The notes under the pieces were generated by a model that saw only the letters and a list, made by a program, of their open reading frames with translations, was not told the origin of the DNA and ran no database searches. A DNA stretch of 64,000 nt, from NCBI RefSeq assembly GCF_030518215.1, contig NZ_JAULRT010000062.1:372001-436000 (forward strand), read 5' to 3'. How positions within the stretch are numbered: position 1 is the stretch's first letter; the number at the start of each line of letters is the position of its first letter. The stretch comes from Gilvimarinus algae. Lineage in GTDB: Bacteria; Pseudomonadota; Gammaproteobacteria; Pseudomonadales; Cellvibrionaceae. Shown one piece after another: positions 31,686-41,348 of this stretch. A program made the position numbers and the translations under genes.

Positions 31686-34600
31686 ATGGAAGCCTTTAGG
31701 CCCGCTCGCTGGTTTACCTTACTGCCATGGTTGGCGGCCGTGGTGCTGAGTGTCTTTGTGTTGGCCATGTGGCGCAGTGATCTTGCGCGCTTGGCGGAGA
31801 ATCGCGATCTCGCGCTGAAGCAGCAACAAGGTGAGTTGGCCGCTCGGGCTGCGCTGCTTAAAAGTGAGCTGGGCCGGCGCGCGGCAATGTTGCAGTCGCT
31901 CGTGCCGCTACTAAATGGGCCAGATTTATCGCTCGTTGCGCAATCAACCGATGTACTGCGCCCGCTGTGGCCCCAGGCGACCCTGTTAGCGGTGAGCCGC
32001 ACTCAGGTGCCCGCGCGTTGGTCCGCAAAATCTTTATTAGGTCCTTCGAGCGCGTCTGTACTCGCTGAGTTACTGGAGTCAGAGCAACCGTGCAGCGCTG
32101 ATGTGCTCGGTGCGCGTGATGAGATTTACTTGGCGCGTTCGCAGCCCGTTGATGGCGGTTGCCAGATGTGGCTTTTGCCCCTGTCGCCTCTGCTCGCTGA
32201 ACTGACGGACGATACCCTGGCCTGGTCGGTGACCGCGCCGGGTACTTCTTTGCTTGGCGGAAGCCGCCAAGCCCAGGGAGCGTTGGAGCGGGTAGATAAA
32301 CAGCCGGCAATCGGCCGGGCAAAAAGCCCAGAGCGTCTTTTTTTAACCGAGTCGCAGTCGCTCGGTGAGTACCCAGTGAAGATAGTACTGGCGCAAGAGA
32401 TATCGCCCCACTCAATTCAAAGCCATCAACGCAAGCCGGTGTTTTGGCTGCTGCTGTGGGCCCTGAGCCTATTAATTATTGCTCTGCTGTGGTTGTGGTT
32501 CCGCTCTCGTATCGACGCTATGGCAAGGACTTTTCAGAGCAGCGTTGCCCAGGAGCGCGACCACTTGGCCGAGGCTACCCGACGCTTGCAAATGGCTCTG
32601 GAGAACAGCCAGAGTGGTTACTGGGACTGGGATCTACTAAGCGATACGGTTTACTACTCCGACCACTGGAAAAAAATGCTCGGCGTCGATCCGCAAGTCT
32701 CTATTCGCGACAGTGTGACTGAATGGACCCGGCGCGTGCACCCGGATGATCGTCAGTCCTGTCTGGATCAGCTCACAGCGCATCTCAAAGGGCATACCGG
32801 GATGTTCGAAAACGAGCATCGACTGCGTGACGAAAATGGCCACTATGTCTGGTTTCTGACCCGCGGACGTGTCACTGAGCGCGACGAGCAACACCGGGCA
32901 CGGCAGATGATTGGGGTTTATACGCGCATTGATGAGCGCAAGCGAATCAATGAACTGGCACTGCGCCAGCAGCAGGCCCTGAGCCAACTCAACGAAATTG
33001 CCTCCTTGCCGGGTACCCAGGCCAATGAGATGCTTCGCCGCGGTCTGGCGCTGGGAGCGGAATATCTCGGTTTACCCTTGGCGATTATTAGTCAGATCGA
33101 GGGTGATGTGTATACGGTGCGTGTGCAGTTTTCGCCACCCGACACCTTGAGCGATGGGCAAGTTTTCAATTTGCCAGAGTGTTTCTGCGTTGAAACGCTA
33201 AAAGCCGGTGATGTGCTGGCGATTCACCATACCGCCGACTCCGAGCTGGCGACCCATCCGTGTTATCTCAGTACCAAACTGGAAACGTATATTGGCGCGC
33301 CTGTGTGGGTCAATGACGAAGTCTACGGCACGCTGAACTTTTCCTCGCCGCAGCAACGCCTTGAGCCCTTTACCGAGTCAGAGCGCAATTTCGTCAGAGT
33401 TATGGCCCGCTGGGTGGGTGCCACTCTTGAACGTTGGTATCAGGAGCGGGAAAATCGCGAGCTGACCCGAACCTTTACCAAATTGTCAGATTCCGTGCCC
33501 GGCTGCGTTTGTCAATTCCAGTTGAATCCGGATGGGTCCAGCTTTTTCCCTTACGCCAGTCAGGGAATCGTCGATGTCTATGGGGTGACGCCCGAGCAGG
33601 TGGCCGAGTCGGCGGATTTTGTGTTTAACCACATTCACCCCGATGATCTTGAGCGGGTCCGTCGGGGGATTGAAACTTCGGGCGCGCAATTGACCCTGTG
33701 GGCGGATTCATACCGGGTGAATCATCCGGATAAAGGGCTAATTTGGGTACGGGGCCAAACCAGCCCAGAGCAGCTTGCCGAGGGTGGTGTCATCTGGCAC
33801 GGCTTTATTTGGGATGTTACCGAAGAGGTACATGCAGAGCAGGAACTGCGATTCTCTAATCGCTGGCGCAAGGCCATTCTCGATGCAGCCAGTGTCTCCT
33901 TTATTGCCGCGGATTGCGACGGCATGATCCGGACGTTTAACCGCGGTGCGGAGCAATTGCTCGGGTATACGGCCGCTGAAATTATCGACAAGCAAACACC
34001 GGCTATTTTCCATCTGCCCGAAGAAGTTAACGAGCGAGCCGAAGTGCTGACCCAGGAGTTGGGACGTCCGGTAGAAGCAGGTTTTGAGGCGTTTGTGGCC
34101 AAGGCGGTCGAAGGCCATGTGGATGAAAATGAGTGGACTTATGTGCGCAAGGATGGCTCCCGGGTCAAGGTTATACTCACTGTCACGGCCGTTCGCGACG
34201 AACGCGGCCGCTTAGAAGGTTATCTCGGAGTGGCCCGGGATATTAGTTTGCTGCGGGCGCAGGAAGAAAAAATTCGCGTGGCTTCTGAGCGCACCCAGAC
34301 AATACTCGATAACGCCGCCGACGGCATTATTGCCATATCTGAAGATGGTTTAATTGAAACTTTTAATCAAGCTGCGGAGTCAATCTTCGGCTGGAAAGCG
34401 GATGACATTCTCGGTCAGTCGGTCAATGTTCTAATGCCGCCTGCTGAGGCGGCGCAGCACGATTTCTACTTGCATCGGTTTCGTACTGAGCGTGTTAATC
34501 GCATGCTGGGTGTGAGCCGTGAGCTGTACGGAGTGCGTAAAAATGGTGAGCAGTTCCCCATAGAAATTTCGCTGTCTGAAATTATTCAGGAAGGTCACTC

Positions 34601-35765
34601 CCTGTTTATTGCCATGGCCAGAGACATTACTGAGCGCAAACGGATTGATCGCATGAAAAGTGAGTTTATTGCGACGGTGAGCCATGAGTTAAGAACTCCG
34701 CTGACTGCGATCAGCGGTGCTCTGCGCCTGCTTGACAGCGGTACCCTGGGAAGTCTGCCAGAGCAGTGGGCCAAGCTTGTACACATTGCCTACGCCAATA
34801 GCAGCCGCTTGATACATTTGGTCAATGACCTGCTGGATATGGAAAAGCTGGTGGCGGGCAAGATGAATTTTGCGCTGCAATACCAACCGCTGTTGCCCCT
34901 GGTTCAGCGCTGTGTGGAAAGCAATAGATCACTGTGCAGTGAGCACAATGTTGAATTTGCTCTGGATGACAGCGCTCTAAAATTTCAGGCACAAGCGCGA
35001 CCAGTGCTTGTTCAAGTGGATGGTCATCGATTCGAACAGGTGATGGCCAATCTGTTATCCAACGCTGCCAAGTTTACGCGCCGGGATGCGGAGGTTGTGA
35101 TCAAACTTGAGTGGGAGTCCCGTTTGGCGCGCGTCACCGTCATTGACCGCGGCCCAGGTATACCGGCAGAGTTTCGCGAGCGTATCTTCCAAAAATTCTC
35201 ACAGGCCGACAGCTCTAGCACTAAAGCGCAGCGCGGCACGGGGCTGGGGTTGGCCATCAGCAAAGAAATTGTCGAGCGCCTGGGTGGGCACATTGGTTTT
35301 GACTCGCGCGAGGGTGAGGGCTCCAGCTTTTTCTTTACTCTGCCGGCTTGCCTCGGGTCCCGCTTCGCGTTCGAGGGTTTACCCAACAAACCACGCGTTT
35401 TGCACGTCGAGGACGACGAGGCTATTTCTGGGCTGGTCGCTGCGCTGTTACAGGACAGTGTCGAGCTTGTACTTGCTGGCAGTCTGGAACAGGCCCGGCA
35501 GACCCTGAGTCAAGAGAGCTTTGATATTGTAATACTCGATGTTCTTCTGCCCGACGGCAACGGACTTGAGTTGGTCGACTTGCTCAATCATTCCGGTCAT
35601 AGTCATATCGATATTCTGGCGATCTCTCAGGTGGCTTTGATGGCCGAACAGCGTCGCGGCATCAGCGCGGTTTTGGAGAAAAACGAGCATTTGCCGCAGA
35701 CTCTGGTAGCATGGATGGATAGATGGCTGGATAGCCGATTGGATCACGAACAGGAATCACCATGA
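31686..35765 (+). CDS. Hybrid sensor histidine kinase with PAS and GAF domains
   Basis: A 1359-residue inner-membrane sensor. Membrane helix 1 (about 11-30) and helix 2 (about 252-272) enclose an extracytoplasmic sensor of about 220 residues. Inside follow PAS (about 300-420), GAF (430-585), three more PAS domains (595-715, 726-855, 868-985), HisKA with the phospho-His in ATVSHELRTPL (near 999), HATPase with NLLSNAAKF and GTGLGLAISKEIV, and a C-terminal receiver (1236-1350) with acceptor Asp in VILDVLLPDG. It overlaps the next receiver gene by four bases (ATGA). Signal unknown; several stacked PAS/GAF modules suggest redox, light or small-molecule sensing. Confidence 0.93.
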   Translation: MEAFRPARWFTLLPWLAAVVLSVFVLAMWRSDLARLAENRDLALKQQQGELAARAALLKSELGRRAAMLQSLVPLLNGPDLSLVAQSTDVLRPLWPQATLLAVSRTQVPARWSAKSLLGPSSASVLAELLESEQPCSADVLGARDEIYLARSQPVDGGCQMWLLPLSPLLAELTDDTLAWSVTAPGTSLLGGSRQAQGALERVDKQPAIGRAKSPERLFLTESQSLGEYPVKIVLAQEISPHSIQSHQRKPVFWLLLWALSLLIIALLWLWFRSRIDAMARTFQSSVAQERDHLAEATRRLQMALENSQSGYWDWDLLSDTVYYSDHWKKMLGVDPQVSIRDSVTEWTRRVHPDDRQSCLDQLTAHLKGHTGMFENEHRLRDENGHYVWFLTRGRVTERDEQHRARQMIGVYTRIDERKRINELALRQQQALSQLNEIASLPGTQANEMLRRGLALGAEYLGLPLAIISQIEGDVYTVRVQFSPPDTLSDGQVFNLPECFCVETLKAGDVLAIHHTADSELATHPCYLSTKLETYIGAPVWVNDEVYGTLNFSSPQQRLEPFTESERNFVRVMARWVGATLERWYQERENRELTRTFTKLSDSVPGCVCQFQLNPDGSSFFPYASQGIVDVYGVTPEQVAESADFVFNHIHPDDLERVRRGIETSGAQLTLWADSYRVNHPDKGLIWVRGQTSPEQLAEGGVIWHGFIWDVTEEVHAEQELRFSNRWRKAILDAASVSFIAADCDGMIRTFNRGAEQLLGYTAAEIIDKQTPAIFHLPEEVNERAEVLTQELGRPVEAGFEAFVAKAVEGHVDENEWTYVRKDGSRVKVILTVTAVRDERGRLEGYLGVARDISLLRAQEEKIRVASERTQTILDNAADGIIAISEDGLIETFNQAAESIFGWKADDILGQSVNVLMPPAEAAQHDFYLHRFRTERVNRMLGVSRELYGVRKNGEQFPIEISLSEIIQEGHSLFIAMARDITERKRIDRMKSEFIATVSHELRTPLTAISGALRLLDSGTLGSLPEQWAKLVHIAYANSSRLIHLVNDLLDMEKLVAGKMNFALQYQPLLPLVQRCVESNRSLCSEHNVEFALDDSALKFQAQARPVLVQVDGHRFEQVMANLLSNAAKFTRRDAEVVIKLEWESRLARVTVIDRGPGIPAEFRERIFQKFSQADSSSTKAQRGTGLGLAISKEIVERLGGHIGFDSREGEGSSFFFTLPACLGSRFAFEGLPNKPRVLHVEDDEAISGLVAALLQDSVELVLAGSLEQARQTLSQESFDIVILDVLLPDGNGLELVDLLNHSGHSHIDILAISQVALMAEQRRGISAVLEKNEHLPQTLVAWMDRWLDSRLDHEQESP

Positions 35766-36157
35766 ACACGAGTGGCCAGTTACAGTGCATACTTTACGTA
35801 GAGGATGAGCCGGACATCCGCGCCATTGCCGAGTTGGCGCTGGAGACTGTGGGGGGCTACACGCTTGTTAGCTGCTCCGGTGGGCACGAAGCGCTAGAGG
35901 CCGCTCAACGGCAACAGCCGGATTTGTTGCTGCTCGATGTTATGATGCCAGAGATGGACGGCCCGGAAACCCTGCGCCGCCTCCGGGAAATACCGCACAT
36001 GCGGGAGGTGCCGGCTGTGTTTATGACGGCCAAGGTGCAGCCACAGGAGGTGGAGGAGTATCGCAACCTGGGGGCGGTGGATGTCATCGCCAAGCCCTTT
36101 GATCCACTGACACTGGCCGATCAGATATACCATATTTGGCAACAGGCCGGGCAGTAA
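35762..36157 (+). CDS. Single-domain response regulator
   Basis: A stand-alone receiver of 131 residues. The acidic pocket is VEDE near 14, the phospho-acceptor is Asp59 in LLLLDVMMPEMDG, and the conserved Thr/Lys are in FMTAK and AKPFD. There is no output domain, so it acts as a phosphate shuttle or by protein binding, CheY-like. It is coupled to the sensor kinase by a 4-base overlap and is 26 bases before the diguanylate cyclase gene. A relay from the hybrid kinase to the HPt of the next protein is the natural reading. Confidence 0.93.
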   Translation: MNTSGQLQCILYVEDEPDIRAIAELALETVGGYTLVSCSGGHEALEAAQRQQPDLLLLDVMMPEMDGPETLRRLREIPHMREVPAVFMTAKVQPQEVEEYRNLGAVDVIAKPFDPLTLADQIYHIWQQAGQ

Positions 36158-36183
36158 ACGATTCGAGAAGACGAGATCCAAAC

Positions 36184-37830
36184 GTGAATCCCACCAAAAA
36201 AGCCCAGGTACTGGAAAAGCTGGAAAAGCTCAAACAGGAGTATCGGGCTCATTTGCCAGGCGAGTTGGATGCGATTCGCAGTGAGACTCAGTGTTTGGGT
36301 GAGTCACCATCGCAGACAAAATTGACTTCTCTACACCGTCGTCTGCACAAACTGGCCGGTTCTGCTGGCAGCTTTGGGTTGTCTGAGCTCAGTGCCCGAG
36401 CTCGGGCGCTTGAACTGATTTTACAGGACTGGATGGATGGCAAGCCCCCCGCGTACGCTGAGCGTCAGGCGCTGGCGGAGGATCTGAACAAGTTGGGAGC
36501 CAGCTCTCTGGTTACGCCAAAGGTCCACGCTCGCGGCAGCGGCCACACGGCAGTACACCCCGGTAAGCACCGCAATTTAGTCTATTTGATTGAAGATGAT
36601 GCATCGGTGGCGCGGGAGCTGAGGCTCGCGCTGGATAACTTCGGTTATCAGGTGCGTCACTTTCCGAGACTGGACCTGGCCGAAGAGGCGATATTGGCCA
36701 AGCGCCCCGATTTTCTGATCGTCGATATCATGTTTGCTGAGGAAAACCGCCAGGGGCCTGAGAGCATCGCGCGCTTGCAGGCGCTTCACGAAGATCCACT
36801 GTCCGTCGTCTTTGTTTCCAGCCGTAATGACTTTGATGCCCATTTGGCAGCGGTGAGGGCTGGCGCGGTCGGCTATTTTGTGAAGCCCCTCGACATTCCC
36901 GAAGTGATTGATTGCCTGGAATCCCACCTGAACCTATACCAGGCCGCGCCTTACCGGGTATTGATCGTCGATGACGACGCGCTTTTGGCCGAGCGTTACA
37001 AGCTGGTGCTGGAAGGGGCGGGCATGCTGGTAGAGGCTGTCACCGATCCGCGCCTGGTGCTGGAAGCCATGAACGACTTCCATCCAGAAGTGGTCTTACT
37101 GGATTTGAATCTGCCGGGCTGTCGTGGTTATGAACTGGCGCAGCTGATTCGTCTCAACCCCGATTGGCTCAGAGTCGCTATTGCCTATTTGTCGTCCGAG
37201 CAGGATGAAATGCAACAGGTGCAGGCCATTCGCCATGGCGGCGAGGACTTTTTGACCAAGCCCATTTCCGATTTGCGCTTGGTCAGTGCCGTGAGCGTGC
37301 GGGCGGCTCGTTCGCGCCAGCTGAGCGATGCCATTGATCGGGATAGCCTCACTGGCTTACTGAAGCATGCCCGGATCAAGGAGCAAGTGAATATTGAGCT
37401 GGAGCGGGCGGCGCGCCAGGGCAAGCCAGTAAGTGTTGCGATGATCGATCTGGATCACTTCAAAGACGTTAACGACACCTACGGCCATGCGGTGGGCGAT
37501 CGGGTGATTAGAGCCCTGTCGCAGCTGATGCGCCAGAGGCTGCGGAAAACCGACAGCATTGGTCGCTACGGAGGCGAGGAATTTGTGGCGATTTTACCCG
37601 ATTGTGATCAGCAATCCGCTTGTGAACTGCTGAACGCGATTCGAGAGAGTTTCGCTGCGCTCAATTTCTCTGTGGGTGACAAGGTTTTTAGTGTCACTCT
37701 CAGTGCCGGCGTAGCAACCAGCTCGGGCGCCTGGAAAACCAATATGCTGGAAGCGGCCGACCAGGCCCTCTACCGGGCCAAAGATAGCGGCCGCAACCGG
37801 GTGGATGCGGCTGACAATAGCGCTGGCTGA
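36184..37830 (+). CDS. Diguanylate cyclase with HPt and two receiver domains
   Basis: The protein has 548 residues from GTG 36184. Order: an HPt-like four-helix domain (about 1-105, phospho-His in LHKLAGSAGSFG), receiver 1 (about 122-245, acceptor Asp in FLIVDIMF), receiver 2 (about 257-370, Asp in VLLDLNLPG), and a GGDEF domain (about 385-545) with active-site GGEEF at 463-467. The inhibitory-site RxxD (RKTD) sits five residues before it. It should make c-di-GMP and be subject to product inhibition. Carrying HPt, two receivers and GGDEF in one chain is unusual and makes it the probable end point of the upstream relay. Confidence 0.92.
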   Translation: MNPTKKAQVLEKLEKLKQEYRAHLPGELDAIRSETQCLGESPSQTKLTSLHRRLHKLAGSAGSFGLSELSARARALELILQDWMDGKPPAYAERQALAEDLNKLGASSLVTPKVHARGSGHTAVHPGKHRNLVYLIEDDASVARELRLALDNFGYQVRHFPRLDLAEEAILAKRPDFLIVDIMFAEENRQGPESIARLQALHEDPLSVVFVSSRNDFDAHLAAVRAGAVGYFVKPLDIPEVIDCLESHLNLYQAAPYRVLIVDDDALLAERYKLVLEGAGMLVEAVTDPRLVLEAMNDFHPEVVLLDLNLPGCRGYELAQLIRLNPDWLRVAIAYLSSEQDEMQQVQAIRHGGEDFLTKPISDLRLVSAVSVRAARSRQLSDAIDRDSLTGLLKHARIKEQVNIELERAARQGKPVSVAMIDLDHFKDVNDTYGHAVGDRVIRALSQLMRQRLRKTDSIGRYGGEEFVAILPDCDQQSACELLNAIRESFAALNFSVGDKVFSVTLSAGVATSSGAWKTNMLEAADQALYRAKDSGRNRVDAADNSAG

Positions 37831-37833
37831 TAC

Positions 37834-38232
37834 TCAGCTGTTGGTGGGCAGGGGCGTATCCGGTTCCTGCTCTGGATCTTCGGTTTGCTCGTCTTCGGCT
37901 TCGGGCAGGTTTTCGCCTTCAAAATGGGTAAAGGTGTCGCCGTCAAAATAAACGGTCAGCGTGCGCTTGAAAAAACGGCCATCGCCCATTTTCAGGCTGT
38001 AGTAGTAGTCCCAGCGGTCGTCGTTAAAAATGTCATTGATCAGCGGCGTGCCTAGCACAAAGCGCACCTGGCGCTTGTTCATGCCGGGCTCGAGCTGCGA
38101 AATCATCTCTTCAGTGATGATGTGGCCCTGCTGGATATTGATCTTGTGAACACCGGGGAACTGAAAATACTGACACCCCGCCAGCAAAAACAGACTGCAC
38201 AACAATACCAGGGGCGTTTTGATTATTTTCAT
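37834..38232 (-). CDS. bamE: Outer-membrane assembly lipoprotein BamE (OmlA/SmpA)
   Basis: A 132-residue lipoprotein of the beta-barrel assembly complex. The ATG at 38232 begins a lipoprotein signal peptide with lipobox LLAGC; the open frame is 47 codons longer. The core GHIITEEMISQLEPGMNKRQ, VLGTPLINDIFNDDRWDYYY and FKRTLTVYFDGD is classic BamE. The C-terminal tail is very acidic (EDEQTEDPEQEPD), longer than in E. coli. It is divergent from fur, as in pseudomonads. Confidence 0.95.
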   Translation of the reverse strand: MKIIKTPLVLLCSLFLLAGCQYFQFPGVHKINIQQGHIITEEMISQLEPGMNKRQVRFVLGTPLINDIFNDDRWDYYYSLKMGDGRFFKRTLTVYFDGDTFTHFEGENLPEAEDEQTEDPEQEPDTPLPTNS

Positions 38233-38311
38233 TACAGGGGTTCCACTTGCTAAAATGAATGGGCGATAATACCTGATCACCTTGAACACTGAGAAGAGTT
38301 TGGACGAAAAA

Positions 38312-38722
38312 ATGGCCGACGAAAACCAGGAACTGCGCAAGGCGGGCCTCAAGGTTACCTTGCCCCGAGTCAAGATTCTGCAAATGCTGGAATCTTCCGA
38401 AGATCACCACATGAGCGCCGAAGACGTGTACAAGGCGCTGATGGAGGCCGGTGACGATGTGGGCCTGGCAACGGTTTACCGGGTGTTGACCCAGTTTGAA
38501 ACCGCCGGTCTGGTCGTGCGCCACAATTTCGATGGTGGCCACTCAGTGTTTGAGATCGCGCGCGGTGAGCATCACGATCACATGGTGTGCTTGGACTCAG
38601 GCAAGGTTATTGAGTTCCACAACGAAGACATCGAAAAGCTGCAAAAGAAAATCGCCGAAGAGCATGGCTACACCCTCGAAGATCACTCGCTGGTGCTCTA
38701 CGTCAAACCCAAAAAGTCCTGA
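38312..38722 (+). CDS. fur: Ferric uptake regulator Fur
   Basis: The ATG at 38312 (MADENQELRKAGLKVTLPR) is preferred; a TTG ten codons upstream is in frame. The 136-residue iron-responsive repressor has a winged helix (VGLATVYRVLTQFETAGLV) and metal sites around FDGGHSVFE and HHDHMVCLDSGKVIEF. As in the Pseudomonas protein, the second Cys of the E. coli structural-zinc CxxC is absent. It is divergent from bamE; the 79-base gap has a GATAAT -10-like hexamer. Confidence 0.95.
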   Translation: MADENQELRKAGLKVTLPRVKILQMLESSEDHHMSAEDVYKALMEAGDDVGLATVYRVLTQFETAGLVVRHNFDGGHSVFEIARGEHHDHMVCLDSGKVIEFHNEDIEKLQKKIAEEHGYTLEDHSLVLYVKPKKS

Positions 38723-38750
38723 GAGCACTCTCAGGGCACCTCCGGCGCGC

Positions 38751-40430
38751 TTAAAGCGCGCCTGCCCGCTCCAGCATTTGTTCGGCGTGGGCTCTGGACT
38801 CGGCGGTTAATTCGGCGCCACCGAGCATTCTTGCCAACTCCTCCACTTTGTCGTCCCCTTTGAGCTCCACCAGCGACGTTTGCGCGGCCTTACTCGTACT
38901 GGTTTTGACGACTCTCAAGTGCTGATGGCCTTTACTGGCGACCTGAGCTAGGTGCGTCACACAGAGAATTTGACCGCGAGAGGCGAGTTTTCGCAGTAAT
39001 TGGCCGACGATGTCTGCGGTAGCGCCTCCGATACCCACATCCACTTCGTCGAAAACCAGACTGGCAATGGCGCTGTTCTGCGCCGCGACCACCTGAATCG
39101 CCAGGCTGACACGAGACAGCTCACCGCCCGAGGCAATCTTGCCCAGGGCGGCGGGCGGCTGGCCTGGGTTGGTGCTGATGAGCAGTTCCACGTCTTCGAG
39201 CCCCCAGGGTGCGGGGCGGGTGTCGCGCTCGGCCAGGTCCACGGTCAGGCGCGCGTGTTCCATGGCCAGCTGCTGCAAATGCTCATTCACTTGCCGGACG
39301 AGGCTTAGAGCGGCTTTTTTGCGGGCGTTGGTCAAGGTGCCGGCGAGCTTGCGATAGGCTTGCTCTAGCTCACGGACCTCCTGCTCCAGTGCGTCGAGCT
39401 GCTCATCGCCCCCGCCGAGCTCGGCAGCCTCCAGGGCAAGGCGCTGATGCAGCTCGGGCAGCTGTTCAGGGCCGATGCGGTGCTTGCGGGCAATGTCGTA
39501 GATCGCCGATAGGCGCTCGTCCACCTCGGCCAGTCGCTCCGGGTCCAGGGAAAAACTGTCGGAGAAGTGCTCGATACTGCGCAGGGCCTCGTCGATCTGG
39601 ATTTGCGCCTCGCCCAGTAGCTGTTCGGCATCGCGCAGCAGCGCCGGCTTGTTCCCCAGGTTGCGCAGCACCTGCAGGGCTCGCTGGATGCCCGCCTGCA
39701 AGCCCTGTTCGTCGTCGCTGGCCAGTTCGGTCAGTTGGCCGCTGGCGGTAAGCAGGTTTTCGGCGTCGGCCAGGGTGCGCTGCTCGGCTTCCAGTTCGTC
39801 CAGTTCACCGGGCTTCAGGTCCAGCTGGTCAAGTTCTTCCACCTGATAGGCGATCAACTGATAGCGGGCGTTGAGCTCGTCCGCGTTACTTTTGAGTGCG
39901 TGTAAACGCTCTGCCTTGCTTTTCCAACGCTTAAAAGCCTGCTTGACCTCGCTGGCAAGGGCCAGATGGCCGGCGTACTCATCCAGCAGGCGGCGGTGAT
40001 TGTCCTTGACCAGTAGCGACTGGTGCTCGTGCTGGCTGTGAATGTCCATCAGCATTTCGCCCAGAGTCTTGAGCTGGGCGAGAGTGGCGGGGTGGCCATT
40101 AATGTAGGCCTTGGAGCGGCCCTCGGCGGTGAGGGTGCGTCGCAACAGGCACTCGCTGGGCTGCTCCGGCTGTTCTAGGTCATGCTCCTCGAGCCATTCG
40201 CGGGCCTGCTCTATGAGGCTGAGATCAAAGGTGGCGCTGATATCGGCCCGCTTGGCGCCGCTGCGCACCCGCGTGGCATCGGCTCTGTCGCCCAGGGTTT
40301 GGCCGAGCGCCTCGAGCAGCACGGATTTACCGGCGCCGGTCTCGCCGGTGATCACCGTCATACCGCTTTTAAAGTCGAGATCCAGGCGTTCTACCAGGGT
40401 GAAGTTCTGAACACTCAGATGGGTCAGCAT
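38751..40430 (-). CDS. recN: DNA repair protein RecN
   Basis: An SMC-like ATPase for double-strand-break repair. ATG 40430 (MLTHLSVQNFTLVERLDLDF) gives 559 residues, the usual size. Walker A is GETGAGKS, the signature region is LGKIASGGELSRVSLAIQ, and Walker B is SLVFDEVDVGIGG. The middle (about 150-370) is coiled coil. A LexA box lies just upstream (40459-40474), so SOS induction is expected. It is divergent from grpE. Confidence 0.96.
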   Translation of the reverse strand: MLTHLSVQNFTLVERLDLDFKSGMTVITGETGAGKSVLLEALGQTLGDRADATRVRSGAKRADISATFDLSLIEQAREWLEEHDLEQPEQPSECLLRRTLTAEGRSKAYINGHPATLAQLKTLGEMLMDIHSQHEHQSLLVKDNHRRLLDEYAGHLALASEVKQAFKRWKSKAERLHALKSNADELNARYQLIAYQVEELDQLDLKPGELDELEAEQRTLADAENLLTASGQLTELASDDEQGLQAGIQRALQVLRNLGNKPALLRDAEQLLGEAQIQIDEALRSIEHFSDSFSLDPERLAEVDERLSAIYDIARKHRIGPEQLPELHQRLALEAAELGGGDEQLDALEQEVRELEQAYRKLAGTLTNARKKAALSLVRQVNEHLQQLAMEHARLTVDLAERDTRPAPWGLEDVELLISTNPGQPPAALGKIASGGELSRVSLAIQVVAAQNSAIASLVFDEVDVGIGGATADIVGQLLRKLASRGQILCVTHLAQVASKGHQHLRVVKTSTSKAAQTSLVELKGDDKVEELARMLGGAELTAESRAHAEQMLERAGAL

Positions 40431-40458
40431 AGTGCGCACGGGTCCTTGACGACATTTT

Positions 40459-40474
40459 CTGGTTATTTATACAG
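40459..40474 (-). promoter_or_regulatory. LexA (SOS) box of recN
   Basis: CTGGTTATTTATACAG has the CTG-N10-CAG frame of the gammaproteobacterial LexA operator with an AT-rich centre. It lies 29 bases upstream of the recN ATG. Confidence 0.85.
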
Positions 40475-40511
40475 TATTTTTGAGGCCTATCCAAGAGATT
40501 CTGCTTTCGCC

Positions 40512-40539
40512 CTTGAAAGCTCGCGGCCGGGCCCCATAT
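40512..40539 (+). promoter_or_regulatory. Sigma-32 heat-shock promoter of grpE
   Basis: The -35 CTTGAAA (40512-40518) and -10 CCCCATAT (40532-40539) are separated by 13 bases, an essentially perfect RpoH promoter. It is 46 bases upstream of the grpE start. Confidence 0.92.
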
Positions 40540-40584
40540 CGGCGGGAGACATTCTCCAACCCGGATAATAGAGGCAGTAATAAG

Positions 40585-41148
40585 GTGACAGAGCAAGAGC
40601 ACAACGATCAAGTGGATTCGCAAGTCAAGGAAACCGAGCAGGAGCAAGCGCCGGAGCAGGAGCCTGCTGCGGAGGTGGAGCTATCGAGCCTGCAGTCTCA
40701 GATCGAGGAGCTGACTCAGGCACTCGCCGGGGCGCGGGAGCAGACTCTGAGGGCTCAGGCCGAGACCCAGAACGCCCGCCGCCGTGCGGAGGCCGATGTG
40801 GAAAAAGCCCACAAGTTCGGTCAGGAGAAGCTGGTCGTGGATCTGCTGCCCGTGGTGGATAACCTCGAGCGGGCGCTGGTGAACATCAATGTCGAGGACG
40901 AGAGCTTTAAGGCGGTCGTCGAGGGCATTGAGCTGACGCTAAAGTCCTTCACCGATACCCTGACGCGGCATAACGTAGTGGCGGTAAACCCGGTGGGCGA
41001 GCCCTTTGATCCGCAGTTGCATCAGGCCATGACCATGGTGGAAAACCCGGATGTAGAGCCCAATACCGTGATTGACGTTTTCCAAAAGGGCTACACCTTG
41101 CACGGGCGCCTGGTGCGTCCGGCAATGGTGGTGGTTGCCAAAGGCTAA
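40585..41148 (+). CDS. grpE: Nucleotide exchange factor GrpE
   Basis: A 187-residue DnaK co-chaperone that releases ADP. GTG 40585 ([11 protein letters not shown]) is chosen because the RpoH promoter lies inside the longer open frame. It has an acidic N-terminus, a long coiled coil (about 35-100, [20 protein letters not shown]), then the beta domain with FDPQLHQAM and [16 protein letters not shown]. It is first in the grpE-dnaK-dnaJ series, with its own heat-shock promoter. Confidence 0.96.
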   Translation: MTEQEHNDQVDSQVKETEQEQAPEQEPAAEVELSSLQSQIEELTQALAGAREQTLRAQAETQNARRRAEADVEKAHKFGQEKLVVDLLPVVDNLERALVNINVEDESFKAVVEGIELTLKSFTDTLTRHNVVAVNPVGEPFDPQLHQAMTMVENPDVEPNTVIDVFQKGYTLHGRLVRPAMVVVAKG

Positions 41149-41184
41149 AACACCACAAAGCTTAGGGTTTTTGCGCAACAGGGC

Positions 41185-41212
41185 CTTGAAAAGCCGCAGG
41201 CGGGGCCCATAT
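41185..41212 (+). promoter_or_regulatory. Sigma-32 heat-shock promoter of dnaK
   Basis: The -35 CTTGAAA (41185-41191) and -10 GCCCATAT (41205-41212) are 13 bases apart, the same geometry as the grpE promoter. It is 137 bases before the dnaK ATG, leaving a long 5' leader. Confidence 0.88.
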
Positions 41213-41348
41213 ACGCACTAACGACTCGACACGCTGCCACGCAGCAATTCAATGAACATAGCGCTCGGCCGACGGACAGGTCGTTGCTTCGCCCCCTGGG
41301 GCTCAGGCGATGTACGGCCAGCGACAGAGAAACTTCAGGAGACTGATT

